NCBI GenBank assembly: GCA_001247695.2
Contig: LGRX02035313.1
Location: 1-64,000 of the forward strand
Origin: Cymbomonas tetramitiformis
Lineage: Eukaryota > Chlorophyta > Pyramimonadophyceae > Pyramimonadales > Pyramimonadaceae
Length of the DNA stretch: 64,000 nt
Reading direction: 5' to 3'
Shown in pieces: positions 46,301 through 59,800 of the stretch (the stretch's first letter is position 1; each line of letters begins with the position of its first letter). The notes below the pieces were generated by a model, which saw only the letters and a list, made by a program, of their open reading frames with translations, made no database searches and was not told the DNA's origin. Both the position numbers and the translations under genes were made by a program.

Positions 46301-46560
46301 TCATATTTCATGTCCCGGGAAATCGCAGGTTGGGCTACAATAAAGCGGTCTGTACATATCTATAGATATTCGCCATTTCCGTGGCAGTTTCCTCGCCTCA
46401 GGCATGTCCGACCCATGCGTTTGCGTGTCTGGGATCCCGAGACAGCATCCAACTCCATCCAACTCATCACGCATTTGAGTTCCACGCAGCTCGCACCGAA
46501 GAAGCTGGGGACCTGAGAGCCAGAGTAATATGCACCATTTAGACAGTTTTAGCGGGTTGG
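43400..46560. other. Mostly non-coding; one doubtful relic at 45,438-45,777
   Basis: No gene is supported. On the minus strand at 45,777-45,438 two frames joined by a shift give IIGEISAKGPPVPRCGKPQ, then YVTSRLAYLRNIKATEGRLK and FMPLYEGPAKGFRPFGRSDT, which could be a decayed coding piece. A hairpin with CCGGTAGCC arms is at 44,847-44,880. ACCCTAAAACCCTAAA near 45,370 resembles plant telomere repeat but has only two or three units. Confidence 0.35.
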
Positions 46561-46589
46561 GTGATTACTTTGATGGCCATCAGCATCTC

Positions 46590-47285
46590 CTCACAAATCA
46601 GGCCATCAAATGATGAACTCATGCGTATCAATGGTCACCAGCAACCCCTGAATAATCAGAAAGCCATCGAATGATGAACTCATGTGCATCAATGGTCGCC
46701 AGCAGCCCCTGAATGATCAGAAGGCCAGCACATGATGAATTCATGCGCATAAATGGTCGCCAGCAACCCCTGAATAATCAGAAAGCCATCGAATGATCAA
46801 CTCATGTGCATCAATAGTTGCGCAGCCCCTGAATGATCAGAAAGCCATCGAATGATCAACTCATGTGCATCAATGGTCGCCAGCAGCCCCTGAATGATCA
46901 GCCATTGAATGATCAACTCATGCGCATCAATGGTTGCCAGCAGCCCCTGAATGATCAGAAAGCCATTGAATGATCAACTCATGCGCATCAATGGTTGCCA
47001 AAGAGCCCCTGAATGATCAGAAAGCCATCAAATGATCAACTCATGCGCATCAATGGTTGCCAGCAGCCCCTGAATGATCAGAAAGCCATCAAATGATCAA
47101 CTCATGTGCATCAATGGTTGCCAGCAGCCCCTGAATGATCAGAAAGCCATCGAATGATCAACTCATGCGCATCAATGGTTGCCAGCAGCCCCTGAATGAT
47201 CAGAAGGCCATCACATGATGAACTCATGCGCATCAATGGTTGCCAGCAGCCCCTGAATGATCAGAAAGCCATGGAAAGATGAACT
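46590..47285. repeat. Minisatellite, ~61 bp unit
   Basis: About twelve copies of a unit with CATCAATGGTTGCCAGCAGC and CCCTGAATGATCAGAAAGCC. Copies carrying CATGTGCATC alternate with CATGCGCATC copies. Several units have small deletions (TCAGCCATTG lacks AGAAAG). It lies just beyond the 3' end of the GOST-like gene. Confidence 0.9.
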
Positions 47286-47869
47286 CATGCGCATCACTAA
47301 ATGGTCCAACTCCATGTCTGCAAATTGGAACAGTTTATCTCAGCAAACACGCATGGATCCCTGAGTGTGTCAAAGCAGGCAGCCCCTTAAAGGCCTTCTT
47401 CAACATGAATATACATCATCACACACTGAATGGCATGAGGCGAGCCAACCGAAGGCATCCCACCACTGTCCCAGAAGAAAGTATCAAGATACCACACACA
47501 CGCATAAGGTAAGAAAAGTAGCATGGATAATAGTTTGGCTCGTAGGCATAAATGGGTGTGAAACATTGGGTACCGACACCCAGCTCACGGAGTAAGCGTG
47601 TTCTGGTGGCATGCTCCCCTGCAGCTCATAAAATGTGCATAGCAAGTATTGCCAGCATGGATGATGGGAGCAGAAACTAAATGCGGGCACCGAGGGAAGA
47701 TATAGGCTGTCAAGATCATGCATGATCGCACGATCGCAGCGTATCACATTGTAGGCTGGGCAGTGCAGAGGCCCCCGCACGCACCCAACTCGGCTTGAAA
47801 CAGCTCCAGGAACGTCCTCTTGCTCCACAGCCGGGGCTGGGACTGCCATGACGAAGGGTAGCACCATAT

Positions 47870-50800
47870 TCTCCCTCTCCTGGTTTGGCACCGCCCACTC
47901 ACCACATCCGTCTATCACTGGGTTAGTGGAAGACATGTTGACCAAATGCTGCTGGCTGCTTCTGCGGCCCTGCACAGACAACACTGCGCCTGCTCCTGCA
48001 AGGATTGAGCCTGCTCGCCGCATCACTGCACGCGTGCTGCGCGCTGCTGATGCTCGCTGCATCACTGCACGCGTGCTGCGCGCTGCTGATGCTCGCTGCA
48101 TCAACATTTGCGCTGCTCATGCTCGCCACATCATTGCACGAGCGCTGCTCATGCTCGCCGCATCGCCGCGGATGTTCACAAGATTAAGCACCACCGTCCG
48201 GGCGCGTGCACTGCAGCCACATTCACCTCGGCATGGGCGGAGTCCCGGCGAGAGGAGGCGACGACTCGCGGGGAAGGTTGCCGGGTGCCATGCACGAGAG
48301 CAGGGTGGCGGGTGCGCGCACGCTGCCCTTGCAGCCTGCGCCATTCACGGGGCGCACCGCTGGCGACGGCATATCCTGCGGATCCTCCACGATGCCCATC
48401 TCTGCCGCTGCTGTGTTGTAGTTAGAGGGAGTCCCTGGGGCCCCGCGGGTCGCCTCGCCCGTGGCATTGGATATGGACACACGGCGCGAGGGCGGCTCGG
48501 TGCTCACACGGAGTGATTCCATCGAGTTGGCAAGGCTGCTGGCGCGCGCCCCTGTGCTCACCCCGGGGACCACCCGCCGCTCCGTGGCCTGGTTCGAACC
48601 CAGGTCAACCTCCACCTGCGCAGCTCCGTTCCCGCGCCCGCTCCTCCCGATCATTCAGATGGCCATTGCGGTCTCGCGACGTGGGCACATGTGGGGGGCA
48701 GCGCATGGAGGCCCCTGCATTGCAAGTCAGAGAAGTCTGCTCATGGGGATCGCGCCGCATCCCGCACCACCGCCCATTCTAGTATCCCGGGAGGAGGGCA
48801 CGCGCGAACCCTGGAGAGATGCCAGCCGTCTTTACGGACTTACGCTGCTTTGTGATGCCGGTGCATGCGGGAAGAGGCATCGCTGCAAGGGGTGGCCCTC
48901 TGGAGGCCCTTCTTTGCATCCAGGCCTGAGGCAGGCGCAGGATCCATGCTGCCAACACAGAAGAACAGGGGGATGGGCAAGCAGGGAGTGCAGAAGTGCG
49001 GGCGGGGGGCAAGGGTTTGTGCACCAGGTCTTCTTGTGAGTACATCAATGAGGGTGGGGAGGGGGAGGGTTTGCGCACCAGGTCTTCTTGTGAGGGCATC
49101 AATGAGGGTGGGGAGGGGAGGATTTGTGCACCAGGTCTTCTTGTGAGGGCATCAATGAGGGGTGGGGAGGGGAGGGTTTGGCACCAGGTCTTCTTGTGAG
49201 GGCATCAATGAGGGGTGGGGAGGGGGAGGGTTTGCGCACCAGGTCTTCTTGCGAGGGCACCAGCAGATCTGTCGGGTCTAAGTCTTCTCCAGCACCCCAT
49301 GACATATCCGTCGGCTGCAAAACCCCAACCCTGCCGAGCTCACCTCCAGAGACCTCCAAAGACCGGCAGTGTCTCAGTGGAGGGCTTCCCCGCCTCCTCA
49401 CACGCCACGTCAGCCTTGCCTTCATGCATGCTCCACGGCTGGCCACGCGTTAACGGATATGCCTCAAATTAGAGGCCCCAGCTCTCACTCCGTGAGTAGG
49501 GGTAACACCCCCTTAAGATGCCGAATTCGCAGGGAAGGGGGCAGCTTGAGGTGCGATCGGAGCCTACCGGCATGATCGGGGTGGTGGGCACGGTGTTCGG
49601 GTACGATGGGTAGCGCTCTGTGGGTGCCAGGAGTGCAGCTTGCTCATCCGACCCGGGCGGGGTTTGGTTAGTACTTGTCATTGGTTGCCGCGTCGGCGTG
49701 CGGACTCGCTCCATATGTGCCAGCGGCACCAGCTCGATGTCCGGGTCCTCCAGGTGCTCCAGGTCTGCCAAAATGCCCCCGAGCCACCGCCTTCATTGCA
49801 TGGGTGCGCCACACGTCGCGAGCCACTGCCTTCATCGCATGGGGTGCGCCACACGTCGCGAGCCACCGCCTTCATCGTATGGGGCGCGCCACGTGTTGCG
49901 AGCCACTGCCTTCATCGCATGGGGCGCGCCACGTGTCGCGAACCACTGCCTTCATCGCATAGGGCGCGCCCCGTGTCGCGAGCCACCGCCTTCATCGCAT
50001 AGGGCGCGCCACGTGTTGCGAGCCACTGCTTCATCGCATGGGGCGCGCCACGTGTCACGAGCCACTGCCTTCATCGCATGGGGTGCGCCACGTGTCGCGA
50101 GCCACCGCCTTCATCGCATGGGGCGCGCCACGTGTCGCGAGCCACTGCCTTCATCGCATGGCACGCGCCACGTGTCGCGAGCCACCGCCTTCATCGCATG
50201 GGGCGCGCCACGTGTTGCGGGCCACTGCCTTCATCGATTGGGGCGCGCCACGTGTTGCGATCCACCGCCTTCATCGCATGGCACGCGCCACGTGTTACGA
50301 GCCACTGCCTTCATTGCATGGGGCGCGCCACGTGTCGCGAGCCACCGCCTTCATCGCATGGGGCGCGCCACGTGTTGCGAGCCACTGCCTTCATCGCATG
50401 GCACGCGCCACGTGTCGCGAGCCACCGCCTTCATCGCATGGGGCGCGCCACGTGTTGCGAGCCACCGCCATCATTGCATGGGGTGCGCCACACGTCGCGA
50501 GCCACTGCTTCATCGCACAGGACGCGCCACGTGTCGCGAGCCACCGCCTTCATCGCATGGGGTGCGCCACGTGTCGCGAGCCACTGCCTTCATCGCATGG
50601 CACGCGCCACGTGTTGCAGGCCACTGCCTTCATCGCATGGCACGCGCCACGTGTCGCGCGCCGCTCCAAGCAGCCTGAGGTGGCGAGCCTGGTAACACTG
50701 GATACTTACACGAGCGCAGAGGCAGAGTGGTGCGTAGACTACCCCCGGGAGTTGGACTCCACCACCTTAATAGCGGTGTGGCTCCGCTCAGCCCGCGTGA

Positions 50801-53800
50801 TGACTGCACAGGACGCCCGCTTGGGGAAGCAACGGAGTTAATGCAGGAGGCGCTGGTGGGTACCGCACCCTCGTCGAGAGAGGGCAGGCCTGATGCATGC
50901 TCGGATGGCTTGTGCTTGATGAGTTCCTCCTCCTCGTCCTCCAGTGGTGTCCCAACCGCCACATTGCGGACGATTCGTCCATCCTTAATCGTTGGGGGGT
51001 TCTCCACGACGACAATCTGCAACATCGCCACATCTCCGGGCCATCACGATGACACTCTTGCCACCTTCAGATGCAATCTCACGAGATCAGCAGCTGTGCT
51101 GACTCCGGGCTCAGAGACGCCCAACGAGTGGCCCTCTGGCATAGCCTTTTGCACAGCCTCTCGGGCGGCCTGTAGCATGCTCTTTCCCAATATCCATCTG
51201 GCACGCACCGAGTGGCAGGAAGCACGCCGGGCGAGATTAGCGCAACCGACACCCCACTTGAGGAACAGGAATGCAGGAGCAAGGCGAGGCTGCGGGAATC
51301 CTGCTCACGGTCCGCGCAGCAGCAAACAATTCTTGCGGCCCGCCAAGCGCACGCATGGCAGAGCAGGTACACCTGGCCCGGCGTCCAGGTGTACAGCTGC
51401 GACGTGTGTAAACGTTCCTCAGCGAGCTGCACAAGCCCCTGGGTGCCGGGAGTCACATCCCTCGTTGGGAGCCTCTAGAGCAGCCGGGTGTGCATGCAAC
51501 AATCGTGGTTAACATGGACAGAAACAAATGGAACGCCTGTACAAGACAGCAGGCACAAAGTGTGTGCCCTGGCCGTCGAAGGGTGATGCACGGAACTCGG
51601 CCCGCGAGGCAACGTGCGTAACGGGGACCTGCGGCGGCATTCCCGCCCGGGTAGAAAGTAGCACCTGCACTGGCCGCCGCCTCGGGCTGTTTCCCTCCCC
51701 CCCCAAGTTGGGCCCTTCTTGATGCTGCTGCATGCCGTGGGGCAGGCGGAAGAAGGTGTCCTGCATAGGGCCTTCGCACAGGCCACACGCCGCTCCTCGG
51801 GCTCACCACGCCGAACCACGGCACACCCGTCCTCACATACCAGAGGAGGTGCGGCTGCCAGAGGTGCAGGGCGCCGCCCCGGGCAGTCCTCAAGCCGCTG
51901 AAGACAGGCGCTCCCCACTAATTTGTGCAGTGGTGGGTCTACGCGCTGCTACAAGAAGGCCCCCTTCCTCTCTCCATGGTGACAGCAGTCTCCGCGAGTC
52001 CAGGGAGTGCGCGCCCCTGATGGGCGTGGCGGCTGCAGGGGGGTGATGCTGCATGGGGGAGACTCCTTAAGGGAGCTGAGCAAAGGCCCCGCCTGTTGAG
52101 ACAGGGGAGGGGGGGGGGCAACCATGGGAATGCAAGGCAGGGGAGGCAAGGGAGGCTGCAAGGAGCTCTAGGGGAGAACCTGGGAGATGGGGGCAATGTG
52201 GAGACGGGGAAACAGCTGTTGGAGCAGGGAACAGCTCCGACAGTTGTAGGAGAGGGGTGAATGCAACATCGGGCATGGCTGCATGGATGCTGTGATTGGT
52301 GCGCAGGGACGGGCACGAGATTCGTAGCGTGCATCGTCTTCTGGACCTCATGCGTATGTATGTACCTTGGCCATAGGCGTTGTGCATCATCATCTGCGGA
52401 AGCTGCCCGGTGTTGAAAGGGTTGGGAATGCGCAGGCGGAACACGAAGCCCACGGACGCCCACAGGAACACCTGCCAGGTGCCGGGGGCAGACCAGTGCA
52501 CTCATCCACCGGAGGGCCCGCATGCGGAGGCAAGGCGTTCCCCACTGATGTCCAGACCCTCAGCGCCGCCGCGCCACACAACCAAGCCCCTGGCAATCGC
52601 CTCACCTTAAGCCCTTCAGCTCCCAAGATTGCCCTACTTCGGCAATTGTATACTCTATATATTAATCATCCCCATTCCCCCTGGTCCAACCTCATGCTCG
52701 GTAAAATTCCGCTCCCCCTGGTCCAACCTCATGCTTGGGTAAAATTCCGCTTTCCCCCCTGGTCCAACCTCATGCTTGGGTAAAATTCCGGTGCATCCTC
52801 ATGCTCTCAGTCAAATCGTGCGGCACCCCGCAGGCGGGGGCATGCAGGGCAGATGCTGCAGCATGCGGGTCTCGCCGAGACTTCCGCGTCTCGAGCAAGT
52901 CGGGGGTCAGCCTTCCACAGCCCCCGCTACATGTTGCAGGCCACGAGCCACACTGGCGCGCCCGCGGCGTGCGCAGCTCCGGAGCGAGGACGCCGGGTGC
53001 TGCACCTCGACCAGCTCACTGAAGAAGTGCGAGAGCCACGGCATGTCCTTGAGGAAAATCATGAGCATCTCGAAGACGATCTTGTTGCTCACGTACGCAA
53101 ACATGATCACCTGCGGACAAACACGACGCCTGCAGTCGGCCCTCCCGCACGCACCACCACGGCCGCCGCCGCCACGCAACAAGCCCAGCTGGGGGCTGTC
53201 CCGGAGTCTTCAAGTGCAGAGAACAGCGTGGGGCGCCGCAGATGGCCAGTCTGCCAACTAGCAAATGAAAGTGACGGGTTCAAACAGACATCGAGGAGGT
53301 GAAAGCAGCAGTGGGACCTCCGTGCGGCAGAGGAGCGAGGCAGGGATGTGGCTGCGCGGGGAGCGCACCTGGAAGGAGCGGTACATCTGCGCCTTGAGCT
53401 GGACCGGGGTGTGCGTGGTCTCCATGCCTTGCGACTGCAGGGACACGATCTGCAGTCGCAGCAGCCGCACATTGCGGGCGATGCTGGAGATGATGAAGAC
53501 GAGGATGGTCATATACATGATGGCAAGCGCGAAGAACGAGAAGGAGGACAGCAGATAGTACGCGAAGAACAGCGCCACCAGCACCAGAACACTTAGCTGC
53601 GCCGCCACGCAAGCCCCACCGCGTCAGCCGCCGCCGCCGCCCTCCAACCACATTAGCCCGCTCGCGCATGGCGGTATGCATGGATACCAACGAGCCACGA
53701 GGCCACACCCCTCTTCCAAACTGCTATCCACATGGAAGACCCACAAGTCAATATCAATCTTTGCCGCTCGGCTTCCCTACGATGATGATGCGTGGTCTCG

Positions 53801-56800
53801 GTCCACGTCAGCTGCTCTTCCTACAGACGCTCTTGAAGAAAGGGGCCCCAAGATTATAATGGGTGCGATCTGCGAGAGCCTGATGAACCCGGATCACCAT
53901 ATTGGGTGCGATCTGCGAGAGCCTGATGAACCCGGATCACCATATTGGGTGCGATCTGCTCTGAGCCTGATGAACCCGCATCACCATAGAGCGCACATAC
54001 AGACTCGTGGTACCTTGCCTCAAGATTATATTGGGTGCGATCTGCGAGAGCCTGATGAACCCGGATCACCATAGAGCACACATACAGACTCGTGGTGCCT
54101 TGCCTCAAGATTATATTGGGTGCCATCTGCTCTGAGCCTGATGAACCCGGATCACCATAGAGCGCACATACAGACTCGTGGTGCCTTGCCCCCAAGATTA
54201 TATTGGGTGCGATCTGCTCTGAGCCTGATGAACCCGGATCACCATAGAGCGCACATACAGACTCGTGGTACCTTGCCTCAAGATTATATTGGGTGCCATC
54301 TGCTCTGAGCCTGATGAACCCGGATCACCATAGAGCGCACATACAGACTCGTGGTGCCTTGCCCCAAGATTATATTGGGTGCGATCTGCGAGAGCCTGAT
54401 GAACCCGAATCACCATAGAGCGCACATACAGACTCGTGGTACCTTGCCTCAAGTACTTGTATCCGGTCACCGCACTCAGACTCAGGACAGAGCGCTCAAT
54501 GCCGTAACCGCCCGTCGGTATTGCGCATCACATCGGAGGTGGTTCTATGTCCTCAGGGCCACCTGTCGTGACATGTGTGTGCATGGCACACTCGCTCATT
54601 GATTCACCCAAGGCGCGGGGTCTGACAAGGTTATGACGAGCGCGTCACAGCCGTCTTCCCAAAGGGCCCGAGACTCGGAAATGGCTCAGCCGAGAATATG
54701 CAGCAGCACAAATGTGAGCAAACGCGGCGGTTGCCCCCAGGGGGACGCTCCAGAGATATCTCAGGATTATGCGTGCCCTACACCGCACTCCATAAATCTC
54801 TCAGGGGAAGGCCTCGAGGGGTGCACCGCGGTGGCCTGACGCTCCGCGGAGGGCAGACTTCTCCGCGTGATGAGCCAGCCTTTCGCCATGAGCAGCAGGA
54901 TGCCAAAGGTCAACGTCTGCGCCAACACGCAAGCACCGCAATCACCCGCCCCCGTTACTATTTATTTGCAGTTCACCAATGACAAATCTCAGAGACCATA
55001 GCAGGGGCAGCCTCAAGGCCTCAGCGACCAAAGTGCGAAGCTGGGGGCAGAGAACATGGGGTTGAGTCGAGGGCAACAAGCCATCTCAGTGGCGAAGGCT
55101 GAAGGTACGGGTGGAGCCCGAGGGGCACATGCGCAGCGAGGCCGCCCAGAGGACAAATGCGGGGTCGCCTTGGTCGGAGCCAAGGCAGTGGGGGACGCCT
55201 TGCGCTGCGGCAGTGCTGGGCGAAGCTCAGAGCTTGAGTGGTGCATCCGGTGTCCCGGGCCGCATGGTTCCTGGGGTGCGTCACTTGTCTGCGCGTTGCG
55301 CGCTGTCACCTGTGCCAGCACGGATGCGATGATGAACAGAAGCTCCAGCCACTCCTCGCCTTCGCCCGAGGCCGACAGCCTGCATAGCAGCAAACTGTGT
55401 ACTTCAGCCAGCGCAGTCGGCCTCCTCAACGTATGGCGAGCCAAGAAGAGCTGGTTGTGAGAGACTCGGGAGCCAGCATGAGGCGCAAAGGGGGAAGAAG
55501 GGAGCCAGCATGAGGCGCAAAGGGGAAGAAGGGAGCCAGCATGAGGCGCAAGGGGAAGAAGGGAGCCAGCATGAGGCGCAAAGGGAAGAAGGAGCCAGCA
55601 TGAGGCGCAAAGGAAAGAAGGAGCCAGCATGAGGCGCAAAGGGGGAAGGGAGCCAGCATGAGGCGCAAAGGGAAGAAGGGAGCCAGCATGAGGCGCAAAG
55701 GGGAAGAAGGAGCCAGCATGAGGCGCAAAGGGGAAGAAGCCGCATGGCATGAGGCGCAAAGGGGAAGAAGGGAGCCAGCATGAGGCGCAAAGGGGAAGAA
55801 GGGAGCCAGCATGAGGCGCAAGGTTCCACGTGAAGAGCCTCCAGGGGGTTCCACGTGAAGAGCCTCCAGGGGGTTCCACGTGAAGAGCCTCCAGGGGGTT
55901 CCAATTGCAGGCCTCCAAGGGGTTCCAAGCACAGGGCTTTCGAGGGATTTCAAGGGAAAGAGGTCCTTTAAGTATGTTGCAATTCAGGGATCCGAAACTC
56001 TTGCCGCAGCTGGAGCGAGGCATTCAGAAAGTCCGGATGCGTGACGAAGCCTTACCGCTGCCACTTCAGCACTGCTAGCGCCAGGTGGATCAGCTTCAAG
56101 CAGGGCACCAGGAGCATGACCTTGTGCAGCGGCGTGATGAAGCTGCGTGGCATCAAGCGAGATCGGAGTAGTCAGCAAGGGGTGAGGGGCATCATCACAT
56201 GGACTGCTGGTAAGCAGAGCCTCAAGGCTCATCCCAAAATGCAGCACGCGCAAAGAGTGCGGGTGAGAGAGGAGGAGGAGGGCACTCCGTAAGCTGAACA
56301 TGGGACCCCGACAGAGTCAACCATGAAATCAGTCAGTGCTACAGCGCGCACGCTCCACTCAGTGCGATAAAGAAACTGAGACTGAGGTGGTGAGCAAGCG
56401 TGCACGCTCCACTCAGTGCGATGAAGAAACTGAGACTGAGGTGGCGAGCTGGCGTGCGCACTCCACTCAGTGCGATGAAGAAACTGAGACTGAGGTAGTG
56501 ACCAGGCGTGCACGCTCCACTCAGTGTGATGAAGAAACTGAGGCTGAGGTGGTGACCAGGCGTGCACGCTCCACTCAGTGCGATAAAGAAACTGAGACTG
56601 AGGTGGTGACCAGGCGTGCACGCTCCACTCAGTGTGATAAAGAAACTGAGACTGAGGTGGTGACCAGGCGTGCACGCTCCACTCAGTGTGATAAAGAAAC
56701 TGAGACTGAGGTGGTGACCAGGCGTGCGCACTCCACTCAGTGTGATAAAGAAACTGAGACTGAGGTGGTGACCAGGCGTGCACGCTCCACTCAGTGTGAT

Positions 56801-59800
56801 AAAGAAACTGAGACTGAGGTGGCGAGCTGGCGTGCGCATTCCACTCAGTGCGATGAAGAAACTGAGACTGAGGTGGCGAGCTGGCGTGCACGCTCCACTC
56901 ACTGTGATGAAGAAACTGAGACTGAGGTGGCGAGGTGGCATGCACGGAGTGGCTTGAGGCAAAGCCTACCAAGGTCGTCTCACCAGCCGCGCTGGCTGAC
57001 AGAAGTGAGCGCAGGGTGGGGTAGTGATTTATATGGGCACAAGCCGACAGAGCAGGGAAGGGCAGAGGACGAGGAAACAAGTCGGTTGCATAAAGGGGTG
57101 GCATGGCAGAAGGGAGCAGCTGGCTTGAGGACTTACTGCTTGAAGCACAGCCAGTTAGCTCCTTGGAGCATAGCGAGCGCCAACCACAGCAGCAGAAAGG
57201 ACATGAACATCGTTGGCAAAGGCTGTTTGAGGCCGACCCGACCCACATAGGGGATTAGGGCCTGTCATGGGAGCCAAGAAAGCCCGAGTCGACCTCGCAA
57301 GTGCACGCCGCGCAAGCTGGGCAGAAGTGGAAACAGTTGTCAGCTGAAAAGGCTGCGTTAAGCCGCTCTCTGGCTCAACACTGCATCACCTACTGCACCA
57401 CTTTGGAGTGCGTAGAAGTGGGCGCTCGCCTGGTGCTAGGTGGCAAGCCACCACTTCGGAGTGCGTAGAAGTGGGCGCTCGCCTGGTGCTAGGTGGCAAG
57501 CCACCACTTCGGAGTGCGTAGAAGTGGGCGCTCGCCTGGTGCTAGGTGACAAGCCACCACTTCGGAGTGCGTAGAAGTGGGCGCTCGCCTGGTGCTAGGT
57601 GGCAAGCCACCACTTCGGAGTGTGTAGAAGTGGGCGCTCGCCTAGTGCTAGGTGACAAGCCACCACTTCGGAGTGTGTAGAAGTGGCGCTCGCCTGGTGC
57701 TAGGTGACAAGCCACCCTTCGGAGTGGCATTGAAGTGGGCGCTCGCTGGTGCTAGGTGGCAAGCCACCACTTCGGGTGTGTAGAAGTGGGCGCTACGCCT
57801 AGTGCTAGGTGACAAGCCACCACTTCGGAGTGTGTAGAAGTGGGCCCTCGCCTGGTGCTAGGTGGCAAGCCGCCACTTCGGAGTGCGTAGAAGTGGACGC
57901 TCGCCTGGTGCTAGGTGACAAGCCACCACCTCGGAGTGCGTAGAAGTGGGCGCTCGCCTGGTGCTAGGTGACAAGCCACCACTTCGGAGTGCGTAGAAGT
58001 GGCCGCTCGCCCGGTGCTAGGTGACAAGCCACCACTTCGGAGTGCGTAGAAGTGGGCACTCGCCTGGTGCTAGGTGGCAAGCCACCACTTCAGAGTGTGT
58101 AGAAGTGGGCGCTGGTGCTAGGTGGCAAGCCACCACTGAGTGCGTAGAAGTGGGCACTCGCCTGGTGCTAGGTGGCCACCACTTCGGGAGTGTAGGCGGA
58201 CGCCGCCTGGTGCTAGGTGACAAGCCACCACTCGGAGTGCAGAAGTGGCACTCGCCTGGTGCTAGGTGGCAAGCCACCACTGAGGTGTAGAAGTGACGCT
58301 CGCTTGGTGCTAGGTGACAAGCCACCACGGAGAGGTGTAGAAGTGGACGTCGCCTGGTGCTAGGTGACAAGCCACCACTTCGGAGTGCGTAGGAAGTGGT
58401 CGCTGCTAGGTGACAAGCCACCACTGAGAGTGCGAAGGGACGCCGCTCTGGTGCTAGGTGGCAAGCCACCACTTCGGAGTGCGTAGAAGTGGCCGCTCGC
58501 CTGGTGCTAGGTGACAAGCCACCACTTCGGAGTGCGTAGAAGTGGGCGCTCGCCTGGTGCTAGGTGGCAAGCCACCACTTCGGAGTGCGTAGAAGTGGGC
58601 GCTCGCCTGGTGCTAGGTGACAAGCCACCACTTTGGAGTGCAAAGGGGTGAGAACTCGCCTGGTGCCCTGTGCCGAGGTGCTCGCCGTGAGGGTTCAAGA
58701 GCTTGTATTTCACCCTGTGCACTCGCCCGAGGTTTCAGCAGAACTCGAACTGCAAAACTGTTCAATCGTTGTGTGGCAGGGTCCGATGATCTACAGGAAA
58801 CCGACACGCAACGCGAAGTCATATGTTCTAGAACTGCAGACGCGTATATGACAACGACAGGCGGGCGCCGCTGTTGCGTTCCTGACCCATAGCGCACCCC
58901 AAGAAACTGTTGCTGCAGCGTAAGCGCAGAAAACGAGTTCGGCGGTAAAAAGTGGGGCCACACATTCTCGCGGATGCCCTGCTCACAGACATGTTGCGTT
59001 TCTACCCCGCTGCGCCGAGCTCGAAGCTTCCGCGGCACTCGTACAGAAGTTCACCGTCGCAAGCTAACGAAAACAGGACTCCGCGCAAAAAACCATACCT
59101 GTTTACAACTACTGTGTTTGCATTGCAATTGAGGACCATGAAGTTTAGATAATATCTCTCATCAACCTGTGTAAGAGAACCAGGGGCGCTTAGGATACCG
59201 GTAGGTCGGGAAACTGGATCTGGTCGCGGACCACGGCTGCAGTTCTTGACGGAAGCGGCAACAATATTATGTCTAATAAATAATATTTACCTGCTCATAG
59301 ATGTAGTGCCGGCCATGTTCGATGAGCCACGCGCGACATCCGGTGGCAGGTAATCTGCAACGCAAGAACGGGACACGTTAGAGTAACGTGATGCGTTCTG
59401 GCGGCGTGATGTTTTGTGTGCTTATTGCTCATCCCACTCGATCCCTCCGTTGCGAGGCCCACTACTAAGGCCGCCGCGAGAGAGGTATAAAAAAACCCGC
59501 GTCCTGATGTAGTAGCATGTGCCTATTACAACTAGATCAGGGATCACTTGCCTCAAAAGAAAAAAAGGAGTAGGCAAACAAGGTTCGAACAGCAAACTCA
59601 CCGCATTTGACATTCTGCCTGCTTTCCACCTAAATTTTCAGCGGCGGAAACGTGACTATCTGTGCACGTTAATAGGTACGCGCCGCGGTCTACACCTTGC
59701 TGTCGAAACAAGACAACCCGTCCACTGAGTTTCGCTGGAGGGGATGATAATCTTTTCCCACAAGATGATGTTTACTCTGGCACAACACCAATAAGTCGCG

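Noticed and set aside
49620..50841. Very long open frames (up to ~350 codons) across the 40-bp array
   Set aside because: They follow from stop-free repeat units in all frames and on the strand opposite the GOST tail exons; no domain, start context or splice evidence.
55013..56023. 336-codon minus-strand frame across the 31-bp array
   Set aside because: Composed of LMLAPFFPFAPHAGSLL-type repeats from the array; only the segment at 55,379-55,310 is kept, in the frame required by splice phase.
56229..57250. Open frames of ~300 codons on both strands over the 54-bp array
   Set aside because: A repeat artefact inside an intron whose flanking exons join in phase without it.
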